From Sulfurospirillum diekertiae (GTDB lineage Bacteria; Campylobacterota; Campylobacteria; Campylobacterales; Sulfurospirillaceae), in the NCBI RefSeq assembly GCF_011769985.2, contig NZ_CP039734.2, positions 62,001 through 126,000 on the forward strand: a stretch of 64,000 nucleotides of DNA. Reading direction: 5' to 3'. Shown here piece by piece: positions 54,573-63,244 of the stretch; positions within the stretch are counted from its first letter, which is position 1, and every line of letters begins with the position of its first letter. A program made the translations under genes and the position numbers. The notes beneath the pieces were generated by a model. It did not search any database and was not told the origin of the DNA. It saw only the letters and a list, made by a program, of their open reading frames with translations.

Positions 54573-55415
54573 ATGGACATGACAATGGAAAATGAAGTCG
54601 TTTCTCAAAGTGACAAAGAGAAGTTTTTAGCCACATCAGAACTTTTTCTAAAAGAGTTTGAAGAGAAGTTTATAGACTATTTTACCTGTCTGTGTATCAG
54701 TTATGATAAGGTAATTACGAAAGAAGAGGCAAAAGAGGTTGCTTTGGCAATCTATCAAGGGCTCTTCAAGTGTGATTATGACATTGGTGAGCTTAGAGAA
54801 GATGTTTTTGTACATATGCGTCAAGATGGTGTGATGATAGGGTTTCTTATCAATCGAAGCATGTTTTATTTGATTGAAAATTATATTACCTTTACAAAAA
54901 TGCATGATATGACACCACAAATTGAGCTTTTAATTGGGTGTGTGAGTAGATTTATTAATCTAATAGAAAGTGAAGTAACGCCTAAAGTATGTAATTTTAC
55001 TGGAGCATTTGATATGAGCTTTAGTAATGATGTTATGTTCTCTCCAACCAATAATATTATTGAAACATTTAATCAAATGAAACAAGAAAAGCAGAGTGTT
55101 GTTTTCCTCAACCTTTATAAAGGTGTTCCTGTTAGCTCAGAAGCAACGGTAGTTGATATTGAAGGTGAAAATGTCACTTTTAAAATTGACCAATTGCAGG
55201 AAATTGCAATGAAGCTTGATGGTCAAGCCTTTATTGTCAAAAATGATTATTTTAATAAACATCTAAAAGCAGATATTGTTTATAGTAATTTTCAAACAAA
55301 TACAGTGGTGTTAACCAACTTTATTTATTTACTCAATATGCCAGCCCTTCAACGAGAGTTTATCAGGGTACATCCTGATATTGTCAAGCGAAGCGCAGAA
55401 CTGGTCAGTTTTTAG
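54573..55415 (+). pseudogene. 5' part of a PilZ-domain gene, interrupted by an IS
   Basis: A 280-codon frame whose first 274 or so codons are original; the last few (after KRSA) are IS sequence. Residues 1-160 are a helical domain of unknown type. Residues 165-265 look like the YcgR-type domain before PilZ. The c-di-GMP binding RxxxR is the REFIR of LQREFIRVHPD near 260. The rest of PilZ, with YDLSMSGLG, lies beyond the IS at 57479-57850. A truncated product without the DxSxxG half could still be made. It follows a kinase gene by 20 nt. Confidence 0.8.
55395..55398. repeat. Candidate target duplication, left (GCAG)
   Basis: GCAG immediately left of the inverted repeat, matched by GCAG at 57475-57478. 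Joining the copies restores the PilZ frame across the site. A 4-nt match can be chance. Confidence 0.5.
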
Positions 55416-55439
55416 TGTAAAAAAGTTGCGAATTGAAAC

Positions 55440-56258
55440 TTAAACCACCTCTTGATTTTGACCTTCTATGTTTGAAGATTTAGCTTCAAACTTATAGATT
55501 TCTGAGTGTAAAACTCCTGTTTGTTTCTTCTCTTTAAGTCGGTAGCTATCTCCTTGAATATTGATGATATGTGAGTGATGTAACACTCGATCTAATATAG
55601 CGGTTGTAACGATTTTATCTCCTGCAAAGACTTGAACCCATTTACTAAATACAAGATTTGAAGTAAAAATGGTAGAGCTTTTTTCATAGCGTTTAGAAAT
55701 AATTTGAAAAAAGTGATTGGCTTCTTCTTTGCTCATATTGAAATATCCAATCTCATCAATGACAAGTACCGATGGAGAGGCGATAGATTTCAAGAAGCTA
55801 TCATATTTTTTCTCTTTTTTGGCTCTATTTGCATTACTTAAAAGCTCACTTATGGTGGTAAATCTTACTTTATAGCGATGTTGCACCGCTTTGAGTGCTA
55901 GCGCAATAGCAAGATGTGTTTTACCCACACCACTTTCACCTAAGAGGATGATGTTCTCATACTTTTTAACAAATATTAGGCTTGAGAGTTCTTCAATCTG
56001 TTTACGGTTCACGCCAACGGAGAAAGTGTAATCAAACTGCTCTAATGTCTTAATAACTGGGAATCCTGCGAGTTTGGTCAACATATTTTTAGACCTTCCT
56101 AGTCTATTATCTACTTCCACTCGTAATACCTCCTCCAAGAACTGTGTATATTGCCAATTCTCTTTAGCTGCCATACTGGCAATATCATGATATTTTTCGC
56201 CTATGATAGAGAGCTTGAGTTCTTTACATAACTCATCGATAGAGGTATCTAACTCCAT
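55440..56258 (-). CDS. istB: IS21 helper ATPase IstB
   Basis: A 272-residue AAA+ protein. Walker A is LLGESGVGKTHLAIAL (about 105-120), Walker B LVIDEIGYF near 170, and the DnaC-like segment YEKSSTIFTSNL near 192. IstB assists the IstA transposase in target choice. The start overlaps the end of istA by 10 nt, as is usual in the family. This frame is intact. Confidence 0.92.
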   Translation of the reverse strand: MELDTSIDELCKELKLSIIGEKYHDIASMAAKENWQYTQFLEEVLRVEVDNRLGRSKNMLTKLAGFPVIKTLEQFDYTFSVGVNRKQIEELSSLIFVKKYENIILLGESGVGKTHLAIALALKAVQHRYKVRFTTISELLSNANRAKKEKKYDSFLKSIASPSVLVIDEIGYFNMSKEEANHFFQIISKRYEKSSTIFTSNLVFSKWVQVFAGDKIVTTAILDRVLHHSHIINIQGDSYRLKEKKQTGVLHSEIYKFEAKSSNIEGQNQEVV

Positions 56259-57363
56259 AATGCACCACCATAAAATCCAACAGGAAGGATGATGTTTGCA
56301 ACCATGGGTATAAACTCATCGTAACATTGAATGTCTCTATTGGGGATATATAATTTTTCCAAGTCTTTGTGAGAATTGATTGGGGAATATTTTTTAGCTA
56401 CACTTTCAATCAAAGCTTTAGGGTGGATTCCTTGATAGGCTTTAGGCACAGGAAGTAGCTGTAACTGCTCCTGTGCTAACAACTCAAATGGCATCTGTAA
56501 TGTCGTTTGGTGGATGCGTTTATTGGCGGTATTGTCCAACCATTTTAGAACTTCCGCATTTGCATTATCAAGCGTTAATGTGTAATGTTTCATAGAGAGT
56601 CGCACCCCGTAATCCATTGTGAAAGTTATACCGCAGATAATGGTTAAATCTCTCAACTTTTCCTTTGGTCTTAGCACGATAGGGTTTGCATACTTTGATA
56701 CTGAATCCACAATGTTTAGCAAAGTCAGCAAACAAGGGATTGAATCTATGATCACCTTTGCTATAGTCATTGCGCGACAATATAACCGTTTTCATATTGT
56801 CATAGAGACAGTTCCTAGAAACACCGCCAAAGTAGGCAAAAGCGTTCATATGGCACCCTATTAAGGTCTCAATCTTCTCATTATTAACGTATTCCACATA
56901 AGATGCCCTAGAGTAACCCATCGTCGCCACAAAGGCGGATAAATTATCCTTGGGAAACTCTACCCAGTCGACCTGCATTTTGCTGGGCTGGTTTGGTTTC
57001 AAAGCGTATAATAGGCTCATCTAATTTGGCTCGAGCTCTAAGCTCATATCTTAGTATGACTTGTTGAAGCCACCTCAGACTTCCATCGTATCCTAGCTTC
57101 TTAATCTCTTCGTAAATAACAGTTAATGGTATTTCACTTTTCTGCTGCTCTGCCGTCTCTAACATCTTGGCAATATGTGGCAAATAAGGATCAACACTGT
57201 TAATCACAGGAGGTCTATTGATATGGGGAATATAATCATCTGGAAGATTGGCATAGCGCCTTACAGTTTCTCTTGAAATACCTAACTTTCTAGCAATGGC
57301 ACTTTTACTAAAACCTTCAGCTAAAAACTTCTTTATCATTTTAATTTCACCTTTTTTTAACAC
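56249..57363 (-). pseudogene. istA: IS21 transposase istA with two frameshifts
   Basis: Three overlapping frames (57363-56944, 57020-56568, 56770-56249) together spell one IstA. The first holds the N-terminal helix-turn-helix SKSAIARKLGISRETVRRY. The second holds the DDE core start MQVDWVEFP and YDNMKTVILSRND, and KTKGKVERF. The third is the C-terminal region. Each break fits one extra base in a 4-base run: A4 at 56978-56981 (T4 on the plus strand) and G4 at 56605-56608 (C4 on plus). GTG start at 57363. Confidence 0.88.
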
Positions 57364-57474
57364 TCAACTCCTTTCCAAAAATTTTGAAAATGGAGTTTAA
57401 CCAATTTAACTTGGTTCTTTAAGGTTTTAAATAAAAATGCAACTCTCAAATTACATTTTCTACTGACCAGTTTA

Positions 57475-57478
57475 GCAG
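57475..57478. repeat. Candidate target duplication, right (GCAG)
   Basis: GCAG two bases outside the right inverted repeat, paired with 55395-55398. Confidence 0.45.
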
Positions 57479-57850
57479 TTCGTTTGACAGATATCATTGC
57501 TAAAGTTTTTCTACACCAATTTGGTAACCTTCAAACCAGTGGTCGGTTTATATGATCTTTCTATGAGTGGTTTAGGTGTTGTAAGTAATGAAAATAATGG
57601 CATGTTTATTGGTGCAAAAGTTTTAATAGCCTTTGAATTAAATAGTGCTTCCGTTTCAACAGATGGAGATAGGAAAATTGAGGTACAAGGCGAAGTTATC
57701 AATATTATTGAATACAAAGACTCCTATAGATATTGTATGCGTATTTTTCCAGATCGTATTATGAGTGAAAAGATTTTACGTTATATAACGTTGAGGGAGC
57801 ATGAAATTCTCGAAGATCTTAATAGTGAGTTAAAAGATTATTTGGTGTAA
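57479..57850 (+). pseudogene. 3' part of the IS-interrupted PilZ gene
   Basis: The frame continuous with the left part reads VRLTDIIAKVFLHQFGNLQT and then stops at TGA 57553-57555. The next frame continues with YDLSMSGLGVVSNENNG, the DxSxxG half of the PilZ site, to the stop at 57850. One extra base, for example in the CGG at 57544-57546, explains the shift. A weak TTG at 57497 could start a 117-residue fragment, but it would lack the RxxxR motif. Confidence 0.78.
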
Positions 57851-57879
57851 TAATGGCGATGGCATACAAGCTTTAAAGC

Positions 57880-58845
57880 TTACATACCACCTTGTTTTTT
57901 CATTTTCATTTCGATTTTATGTCCGAGTACTGAGAGTGAAAAGGTAATTGCAAAATAAACGGCAGCAATAATCAGCCACGTCTCAAATGGTGAAAAGGTG
58001 TTAGCAACGATTTCTCGTCCTACTTTGGTAAGATCGGTAATAGAAATAACAGAAACCAATGAAGAGTCTTTCACAAGCGCTATCATTTCTCCCACTAACG
58101 TTGGAAGTGCACGTTTGAGCGCTTGAGGCATGATAATATAAAGCATGGTTTGTGTATAGTTCATTCCAAGTGATTTAGCGGCTTCGTACTGCCCTTTGTC
58201 AATAGACTGAATAGCACCACGCAATACTTCTGCTATATAAGCTCCAAAGAAAAGTCCTAAAGAAATGGCACCAGCTAAAAAGCGTTCAAGTTCAAATATG
58301 GTAGCGATAATAAAATAGAAGATAAAGATTTGAACAAGAAGTGGAGTCCCTCGGATAATAGCAATATAAACCGTTGCTATATCTTTGAAAAATTGATAAT
58401 TTGAGATACGCATAAAGGCAAGGAGTGCACCTATCGAAAATGCTAAAATTGCAGCAAGTCCTGAGACTTCAAGCGTGACAATTAAGCCTTCAAGTAAAGG
58501 TCCTATCTGCATTGATGTTTTTTTAGCAAGTGTGTCGCGTTCATAAACGCTATCACCGTCTTTAACGTTAATAGAATAACCATTTTCTATTGCTATCTCT
58601 TTACTGTCATCTCGTCCTTGAATGATTAAAGATGTCCCATTGATTTTTATCGTTCCATCGAGTGGGGCGGCTATGGTATCCGTTTTTTCATATGCGAAGT
58701 ATTTAGGAACACTGGTCCATTTCCAAATATAGTTCATATTGGACGCAGCGACAAAGAGTAAATACCCAATGGCAACATAAAAAGCAACGGCCACTACGTG
58801 ACCGAATGCTTTATTGTGCAAAAGATTTTGTTTTCCTTTTGCCAC
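57880..58845 (-). CDS. Amino-acid ABC transporter permease (His/Glu/Gln family)
   Basis: A 321-residue permease. An N-terminal helix (about 18-36) is followed by a soluble stretch of about 90 residues (to about 125), unusual for this family, in which permeases usually have about 220 residues. The transport domain has GLIVTLEVSGLAAILAF near 138 and the coupling loop EVLRGAIQSIDKGQYEAAKSLG near 210. It is 3 nt after the binding protein gene. Confidence 0.88.
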   Translation of the reverse strand: MAKGKQNLLHNKAFGHVVAVAFYVAIGYLLFVAASNMNYIWKWTSVPKYFAYEKTDTIAAPLDGTIKINGTSLIIQGRDDSKEIAIENGYSINVKDGDSVYERDTLAKKTSMQIGPLLEGLIVTLEVSGLAAILAFSIGALLAFMRISNYQFFKDIATVYIAIIRGTPLLVQIFIFYFIIATIFELERFLAGAISLGLFFGAYIAEVLRGAIQSIDKGQYEAAKSLGMNYTQTMLYIIMPQALKRALPTLVGEMIALVKDSSLVSVISITDLTKVGREIVANTFSPFETWLIIAAVYFAITFSLSVLGHKIEMKMKKQGGM

Positions 58846-58848
58846 TGT

Positions 58849-59652
58849 TTACATTACCTTTTTTTGCCAAGCGGTATCTGTGAACCATCTGTCATAGATT
58901 TTTTTGTAGGTACCGTCATGTTGTGTTTGATTCAAGAAGTTATTAAGCCAGTTAAGGAAATCAGGATCGCCTTTTCTGATAGCAAAACCAAGAGGTTCGT
59001 ATGTAAGCTCTTCATCTAAGTGAACAAGTTTACCAGTAGCACCTTTTTCAGCAAAGAAGATCGCATTGTAAGGTTTGTCATAAACCATTCCGTCTGCATT
59101 GCCATTAAGGACTTCTTGTGCCGCATCAGCCTCGGTTTCAAAGGTTCTAATTTTAGCTTTTTTGAACATTTTACGCGTTGCAATTTCGCCAGTTACACCA
59201 ATTTTAGTAACGATTGTATATTCTGGTTTATCTAAATCACTCCATTTTTTACCTGCATGTTTTTTAGATGCAAGAATGGTTTGACCAACGCTGATGTAAG
59301 GATTCGCAAAGTTGATTTTGAGGTTTCTCTCTTGGGTAATCGTCATACCAGACATAATAATGTCATATTTACCGGTTAAAAGACCTGCAATGATACCATC
59401 CCATGCGGTTGGAACGAGTTGAAGCTTAACACCCATAGCTTTTGCCATTTCATTTGCCATATCAACATCAAATCCGATGATGTTACCTTGTTTGTCTTTC
59501 ATCTCAAAAGGCATATATCCTGGCTCTAAACCAACGGTTAAGACTCCTTTTTGAATGATACTGTTGAGGGTTGATTTTTGCCATAGGTTGATATCATCAG
59601 CCATGGCATTAATGCCAAGCATTACAAGTAATGCTACTAAAATTTTTTTCAT
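58849..59652 (-). CDS. Amino-acid ABC transporter periplasmic binding protein
   Basis: A 267-residue family 3 solute-binding protein with a signal peptide (MKKILVALLVMLGINAMA). Markers are GVLTVGLEPGYMPFEMKDKQ, IIGFDVDMANEMAKAMGV and GKYDIIMSGMTITQERN. The domain follows the usual two-lobe plan. C. jejuni PEB1 is a similar aspartate/glutamate binder; the ligand here cannot be told from sequence. Confidence 0.9.
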   Translation of the reverse strand: MKKILVALLVMLGINAMADDINLWQKSTLNSIIQKGVLTVGLEPGYMPFEMKDKQGNIIGFDVDMANEMAKAMGVKLQLVPTAWDGIIAGLLTGKYDIIMSGMTITQERNLKINFANPYISVGQTILASKKHAGKKWSDLDKPEYTIVTKIGVTGEIATRKMFKKAKIRTFETEADAAQEVLNGNADGMVYDKPYNAIFFAEKGATGKLVHLDEELTYEPLGFAIRKGDPDFLNWLNNFLNQTQHDGTYKKIYDRWFTDTAWQKKVM

Positions 59653-59678
59653 CGCTACTCTCCTTAAGGGTTTGTTTT

Positions 59679-60419
59679 TTAATGTGTTAATATTTCTTGT
59701 AAAAATTTCTGTGCGCGTTCCGTTTTTGGATTGGCAAAGAAAGCTTCAGGCGTGGCCTCTTCAATAATGACTCCCTCATCCATAAAGACAATACGATCGC
59801 AAACTTCTTTGGCAAAGCCCATTTCATGGGTCACACACACAATCGTAAAATTTTCATGTGCAAGTTCACGCATAACATCCAAAACACCACCAATCATCTC
59901 AGGATCAAGGGCAGAGGTTGGTTCATCAAATAAAATAATTTTAGGTTTCATAGCAAGTGTTCTAGCAATAGCTACACGTTGTTTTTGACCACCACTAAGC
60001 TCATTGGGATAGCCCTCAGCTTTATGTACTAAGCCTACGCGTTCTAGAAGTTTAAGAGCTGCTTCATTGGCATCATGTTTGCTAATACCTTTGACCTTGC
60101 GTTGTGCGATAGTAATATTTTCTAAAATCGTTAAATGGGGGAAAAGATTGAAGTGTTGGAAAACCATGCCAGTTTCGGCACGAACTTGGTTAATGTTAAC
60201 TTTTTTTGCATAGAGATCAAATCCGTCAATGACGATCTCGCCATTATCAATCTCTTCAAGTTTGTTTATACAGCGAATAAGCGTTGATTTACCGCTACCG
60301 CTAGGTCCGCAAATCACAACAATTTCACCTTCTGTAACGGAAAAATTAATATTTTTAAGAACATGAAAATCGCCATAATATTTATTGACATTTTCCATGC
60401 GAACAATAGCTTGGCTCAT
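59679..60419 (-). CDS. Amino-acid ABC transporter ATPase (GlnQ-type)
   Basis: A 246-residue ATPase. Walker A is [20 protein letters not shown] (about 34-53), signature [17 protein letters not shown], and Walker [29 protein letters not shown] opens the fold. First gene of an ATPase-binding protein-permease operon running towards 57880. Confidence 0.93.
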   Translation of the reverse strand: MSQAIVRMENVNKYYGDFHVLKNINFSVTEGEIVVICGPSGSGKSTLIRCINKLEEIDNGEIVIDGFDLYAKKVNINQVRAETGMVFQHFNLFPHLTILENITIAQRKVKGISKHDANEAALKLLERVGLVHKAEGYPNELSGGQKQRVAIARTLAMKPKIILFDEPTSALDPEMIGGVLDVMRELAHENFTIVCVTHEMGFAKEVCDRIVFMDEGVIIEEATPEAFFANPKTERAQKFLQEILTH

Positions 60420-60517
60420 TCAAACCTTTCTTGCGTTATGTGGCATAAATCATAATTGTAGCAGTAGAATATAAAAGTAAGATAAAGGGCTTTGATAGTT
60501 GAAAAAGACAAAAATTA

Positions 60518-60832
60518 TTAATTACAGGAGGGTACATTTCCACTATCACTGGCAAAAGAGCTCAAAAAATGATATAAATTGGTAAGATCTTTTTCCGTAG
60601 TAATTAAAGGTGCATTGGGACATAAAGCTTTAATTGCAAGAGAGAGTTGGTTATTGTCATAAAAGATTTTCCATTCATTAGCGGTATGTTTTTTTCCCAT
60701 AACGTCACCATTAAAACCACAAACAGGTTTTAAATACTGTGCGTAAAATACTTTCCCTTTTACGGTACTTGCATAAAGAGATGTTGAAAGCAAACAAGTG
60801 CCAAAAAATAGGGCACAGATAATCTTTTTCAT
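60518..60832 (-). CDS. Exported cytochrome c-like protein without a heme motif
   Basis: A 104-residue protein with a signal peptide ending near SLYAS (residue 22). The sequence has VFYAQYLKPVCGFNGDVMGK, then KHTANEWKIFY, as in small cytochromes c, but where CxxCH should be there is CGFNG. Two other Cys are present (about 70 and 103). I recall similar heme-less proteins in related genomes. Next to a true c553 gene (16 nt), so likely co-transcribed. Role unknown. Confidence 0.65.
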   Translation of the reverse strand: MKKIICALFFGTCLLSTSLYASTVKGKVFYAQYLKPVCGFNGDVMGKKHTANEWKIFYDNNQLSLAIKALCPNAPLITTEKDLTNLYHFLSSFASDSGNVPSCN

Positions 60833-60848
60833 CGCAATCCTTTAAAGG

Positions 60849-61169
60849 CTATTTTTGTAATTTTGAGACGTAGTTTGCAATTTCGTTTAAGTCTTCCATA
60901 TTCATATTCTTGACTTGTTTAGACATGACTAACGTGGTGCTGTGGGTTTTAAACTCACTCTCTTTATAAAACTTTAGGCTTTCCATTAGCTCTGCTACAC
61001 TCTGACCTGCAATGATGCCACTTTTACCAAAGGCTTTATTTCGACCGTCGGCTCCATGACATCCTGCACACTGTTTAAAAAGGGTTTCGCCATTATTTTG
61101 CGCAGATAAAAAAGAAGAGAGAAGAAGAAGAGTGAGAAGGGAATTTTTAATGTTTCGCGCCATAACCAA
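60849..61169 (-). CDS. Periplasmic cytochrome c553-type protein
   Basis: A 106-residue cytochrome: signal peptide, heme motif CAGCHG near 34-39, then a typical class I fold with VMSKQVKNMNMEDLNEIANY holding the likely Met ligand. It resembles the c553 encoded at 31503-31799. Followed by the heme-less relative. Confidence 0.85.
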   Translation of the reverse strand: MVMARNIKNSLLTLLLLSSFLSAQNNGETLFKQCAGCHGADGRNKAFGKSGIIAGQSVAELMESLKFYKESEFKTHSTTLVMSKQVKNMNMEDLNEIANYVSKLQK

Positions 61170-61340
61170 AAGCCTCCAATATTAAATAAGTATAAAAATA
61201 TTTTACTAAATTTGATTATATCATGTTATTGTTGGGGAGATAAATAAAAATTTTTTTTTCGGAAGAAATTAATTTGTATGTGCTGTATTTTCACATATCA
61301 TTTGATACAATGCCCCTTTTATCAAAGTGAGAGGTTAAGA

Positions 61341-62246
61341 GTGATAAGTAATAAATTTAAAGAGTTAGGCGCAGATTTTTTACTATTAATGGTTGCTGTG
61401 GCATGGGGAAGTACATTTTTTGTAGTACAAGCAGCGGTAAATGAAACACCTGTTTATACATTCTTGTTTTGGCGATTTTCTTTAGCGGGTCTTTTAATGG
61501 CACTTATTTCATTCAAACAAATTCGTTATCTCAATTTCAAGGTTTTAAAAGCAGGGGCTCTTTTGGGGCTTTTTATGTTTTTAGGTTATGCGTTTCAAAC
61601 TTTTGCGCTTACGTATACGTATTCTTCAACAGTAGGTTTTATCACAGGGCTTAGTGTCATTGTCGTTCCTTTTGTGACATATCTTATTTTTAAACAAAAG
61701 GCTTCAATGTTTTCGACGTTGGGAGCCATTATAGCTTCAGTGGGACTTTACTTTTTAACACTCAATAGTGAACTAGGTTTATCTTTGGGTGAATTTTATG
61801 CTTTTGTCTGTGCAATGATGTTTGCATTGCATATTGTTTTTACAGGTCACCTCTCACGTCAACATAATATATACCTTTTAGTGATGATTCAGTTTTTAAC
61901 AGTTGGGATTTGTTCTTTCATTGGAGGTTTTATGATGGAAGGTTCAATCATGCCTCCTAATACTAATAGGTTGTTTGTAGATGCCATAGCCATTACGGTT
62001 ATTTTTGCAACAATTTTTGCCTTTTGGGTACAAACAGCGATGCAACGTTTCACAACGGCAGCAAAAACTGCAATTATTTTTACGATGGAGCCAGTAAGTG
62101 CAGGTGTTTTTGGTTATTTCTTCGCAAACGAACTTTTAACATTTCCACAAATATGTGGTGCTGTGATGATTTTAGGTGGCATGCTTACGGCAGAACTTGG
62201 CTCATACTATATGGAGCAGTATCGCAGAAGGAATAATGCTATTTAG
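61341..62246 (+). CDS. EamA-family (DMT) exporter
   Basis: A 301-residue protein with ten helices and two EamA repeats: AVAWGSTFFVVQAAVNETP near 20 and FTMEPVSAGVFGYFFANELL near 250. GTG 61341 is chosen because GAGAGG lies 6-11 nt ahead and upstream in-frame codons give non-family text. These carriers export metabolites such as amino acids; the substrate is not evident. Confidence 0.85.
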   Translation: MISNKFKELGADFLLLMVAVAWGSTFFVVQAAVNETPVYTFLFWRFSLAGLLMALISFKQIRYLNFKVLKAGALLGLFMFLGYAFQTFALTYTYSSTVGFITGLSVIVVPFVTYLIFKQKASMFSTLGAIIASVGLYFLTLNSELGLSLGEFYAFVCAMMFALHIVFTGHLSRQHNIYLLVMIQFLTVGICSFIGGFMMEGSIMPPNTNRLFVDAIAITVIFATIFAFWVQTAMQRFTTAAKTAIIFTMEPVSAGVFGYFFANELLTFPQICGAVMILGGMLTAELGSYYMEQYRRRNNAI

Positions 62247-62384
62247 TGTACAGAATATTAACGTCTTTCATTTTTTAGTTTCAAATACCTCCTTCTGAAC
62301 TCGTTGGGTGATATATCTAATGCAACTTAGTTGTGACTTAATAGCTTTTTAGATAACATTCACTATTAACTAATGAGGAAAATC

Positions 62385-62756
62385 ATGAGTGAACAAATTA
62401 AAACATTGTTTCAAGAACACGACATCAAATTTACAGCCGCACGCTCCTCCATTTTAGAGGTGCTCAAAGAGACGCATCATCCTATGAACTATGAGCAAAT
62501 TAAAGAGAAGATGAATATTACAATGGATAAAGCGACGTTTTATCGTAATATCGCCAAGTTTGAAGAATTGGGAATGGTGCATAAATTTGAGGCCGATGAT
62601 CGTAAGTGGTATTTTGAACTTTCTAGCACCACGCATGCCCATTTTATCTGTGAACAGTGTCATCAAATAACCTGTATGAATGTTGATCTTGGTAACGTAG
62701 AAGGTGATGTAAAGAGTATTGTACTTAAAGGTACGTGTAAGGAGTGTCGCACATGA
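62385..62756 (+). CDS. Fur-family metal-dependent regulator
   Basis: A 123-residue Fur-family protein. The winged helix has FTAARSSILEVLKETHHPMN and KATFYRNIAKFEELGMV. The C-terminal part has HAHFICEQCHQITC and CKEC, giving two Cys pairs for structural zinc. It is shorter than Fur (about 150 residues) and could be Fur, Zur or PerR type. GAGGAAA precedes ATG 62385, which is chosen over ATG 62373. The stop overlaps the next ATG (ATGA). Confidence 0.85.
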   Translation: MSEQIKTLFQEHDIKFTAARSSILEVLKETHHPMNYEQIKEKMNITMDKATFYRNIAKFEELGMVHKFEADDRKWYFELSSTTHAHFICEQCHQITCMNVDLGNVEGDVKSIVLKGTCKECRT

Positions 62757-63235
62757 AAAAACTTTTACATGTAAGCTTTTTAGTGCTATTTTTCTTGAGT
62801 GGCTGTGCTGTCAAAAAAAATATTACTATGTCAGAAACGTATGTCATTACAATTAAAAACAAACAGATTGCACTTTCTGATACGGGTTTTATTAATCAAG
62901 GGCAAGATTATACCAATGTGCAAATTTTTTCTGCAGGAAGTGTGCTTTTCAATCTTGAAATGATGGGAAATAGCATCTGTTTGGATGGAAGATGTATGGA
63001 TAAGCTCTCTTTCAATCAGCAGTTCTTTCAAGAAGAACATTATGTAGGGTTAATGGAAGACATTATTGCGAAACAACCTATTTTTGAAGGCAAAAATTTA
63101 CATCAAACGAGTCATGGTTTTGAACAAGAGTTAGATTTTCCTCATAGCCATATTATCTATAAAATTGAAGACTCAAATCTCTCTTTTAGAGACACAAAAC
63201 AGGGTATTCTGATCCGTTTAAAACCATTACAATAA
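62753..63235 (+). CDS. Lipoprotein of unknown function
   Basis: A 160-residue lipoprotein with lipobox FFLSGCA (Cys near 18), followed by beta-rich text. Translation is coupled to the Fur-family gene. A disulfide-size pair, Cys in SICLDGRCMD near 80, is present. Not recognised. It is followed 9 nt later by nfo. A metal-regulated envelope role is possible but unproven. Confidence 0.72.
   Translation: MKKLLHVSFLVLFFLSGCAVKKNITMSETYVITIKNKQIALSDTGFINQGQDYTNVQIFSAGSVLFNLEMMGNSICLDGRCMDKLSFNQQFFQEEHYVGLMEDIIAKQPIFEGKNLHQTSHGFEQELDFPHSHIIYKIEDSNLSFRDTKQGILIRLKPLQ
62764..62775. repeat. TACATGTA palindrome, copy 24 (one mismatch)
   Basis: TTTACATGTAAG in the lipoprotein signal peptide, read as Leu-His-Val-Ser. 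Confidence 0.65.
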
Positions 63236-63244
63236 AGGAATTTT

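Larger units (their letters stand above)
55399..57474. mobile_element. IS21-family insertion sequence
   Basis: About 2.08 kb with istB and istA on the minus strand in the IS21 order. The ends carry an 11-bp inverted repeat, AACTGGTCAGT (55399-55409) and ACTGACCAGTT (57462-57472). Further in, both ends share TGTAA and AGTTGC blocks. If the family rule of TG...CA ends is applied strictly the element would be 55402-57469. Either boundary leaves the host frame intact after excision. istA has two frameshifts, so this copy is probably inactive. Confidence 0.88.

Noticed and set aside
56568-57020. Programmed frameshifting to make a full-length IstA
   Set aside because: IS21 elements normally encode IstA in one frame; the runs are only four bases and no slippery heptamer with a following stem was evident.
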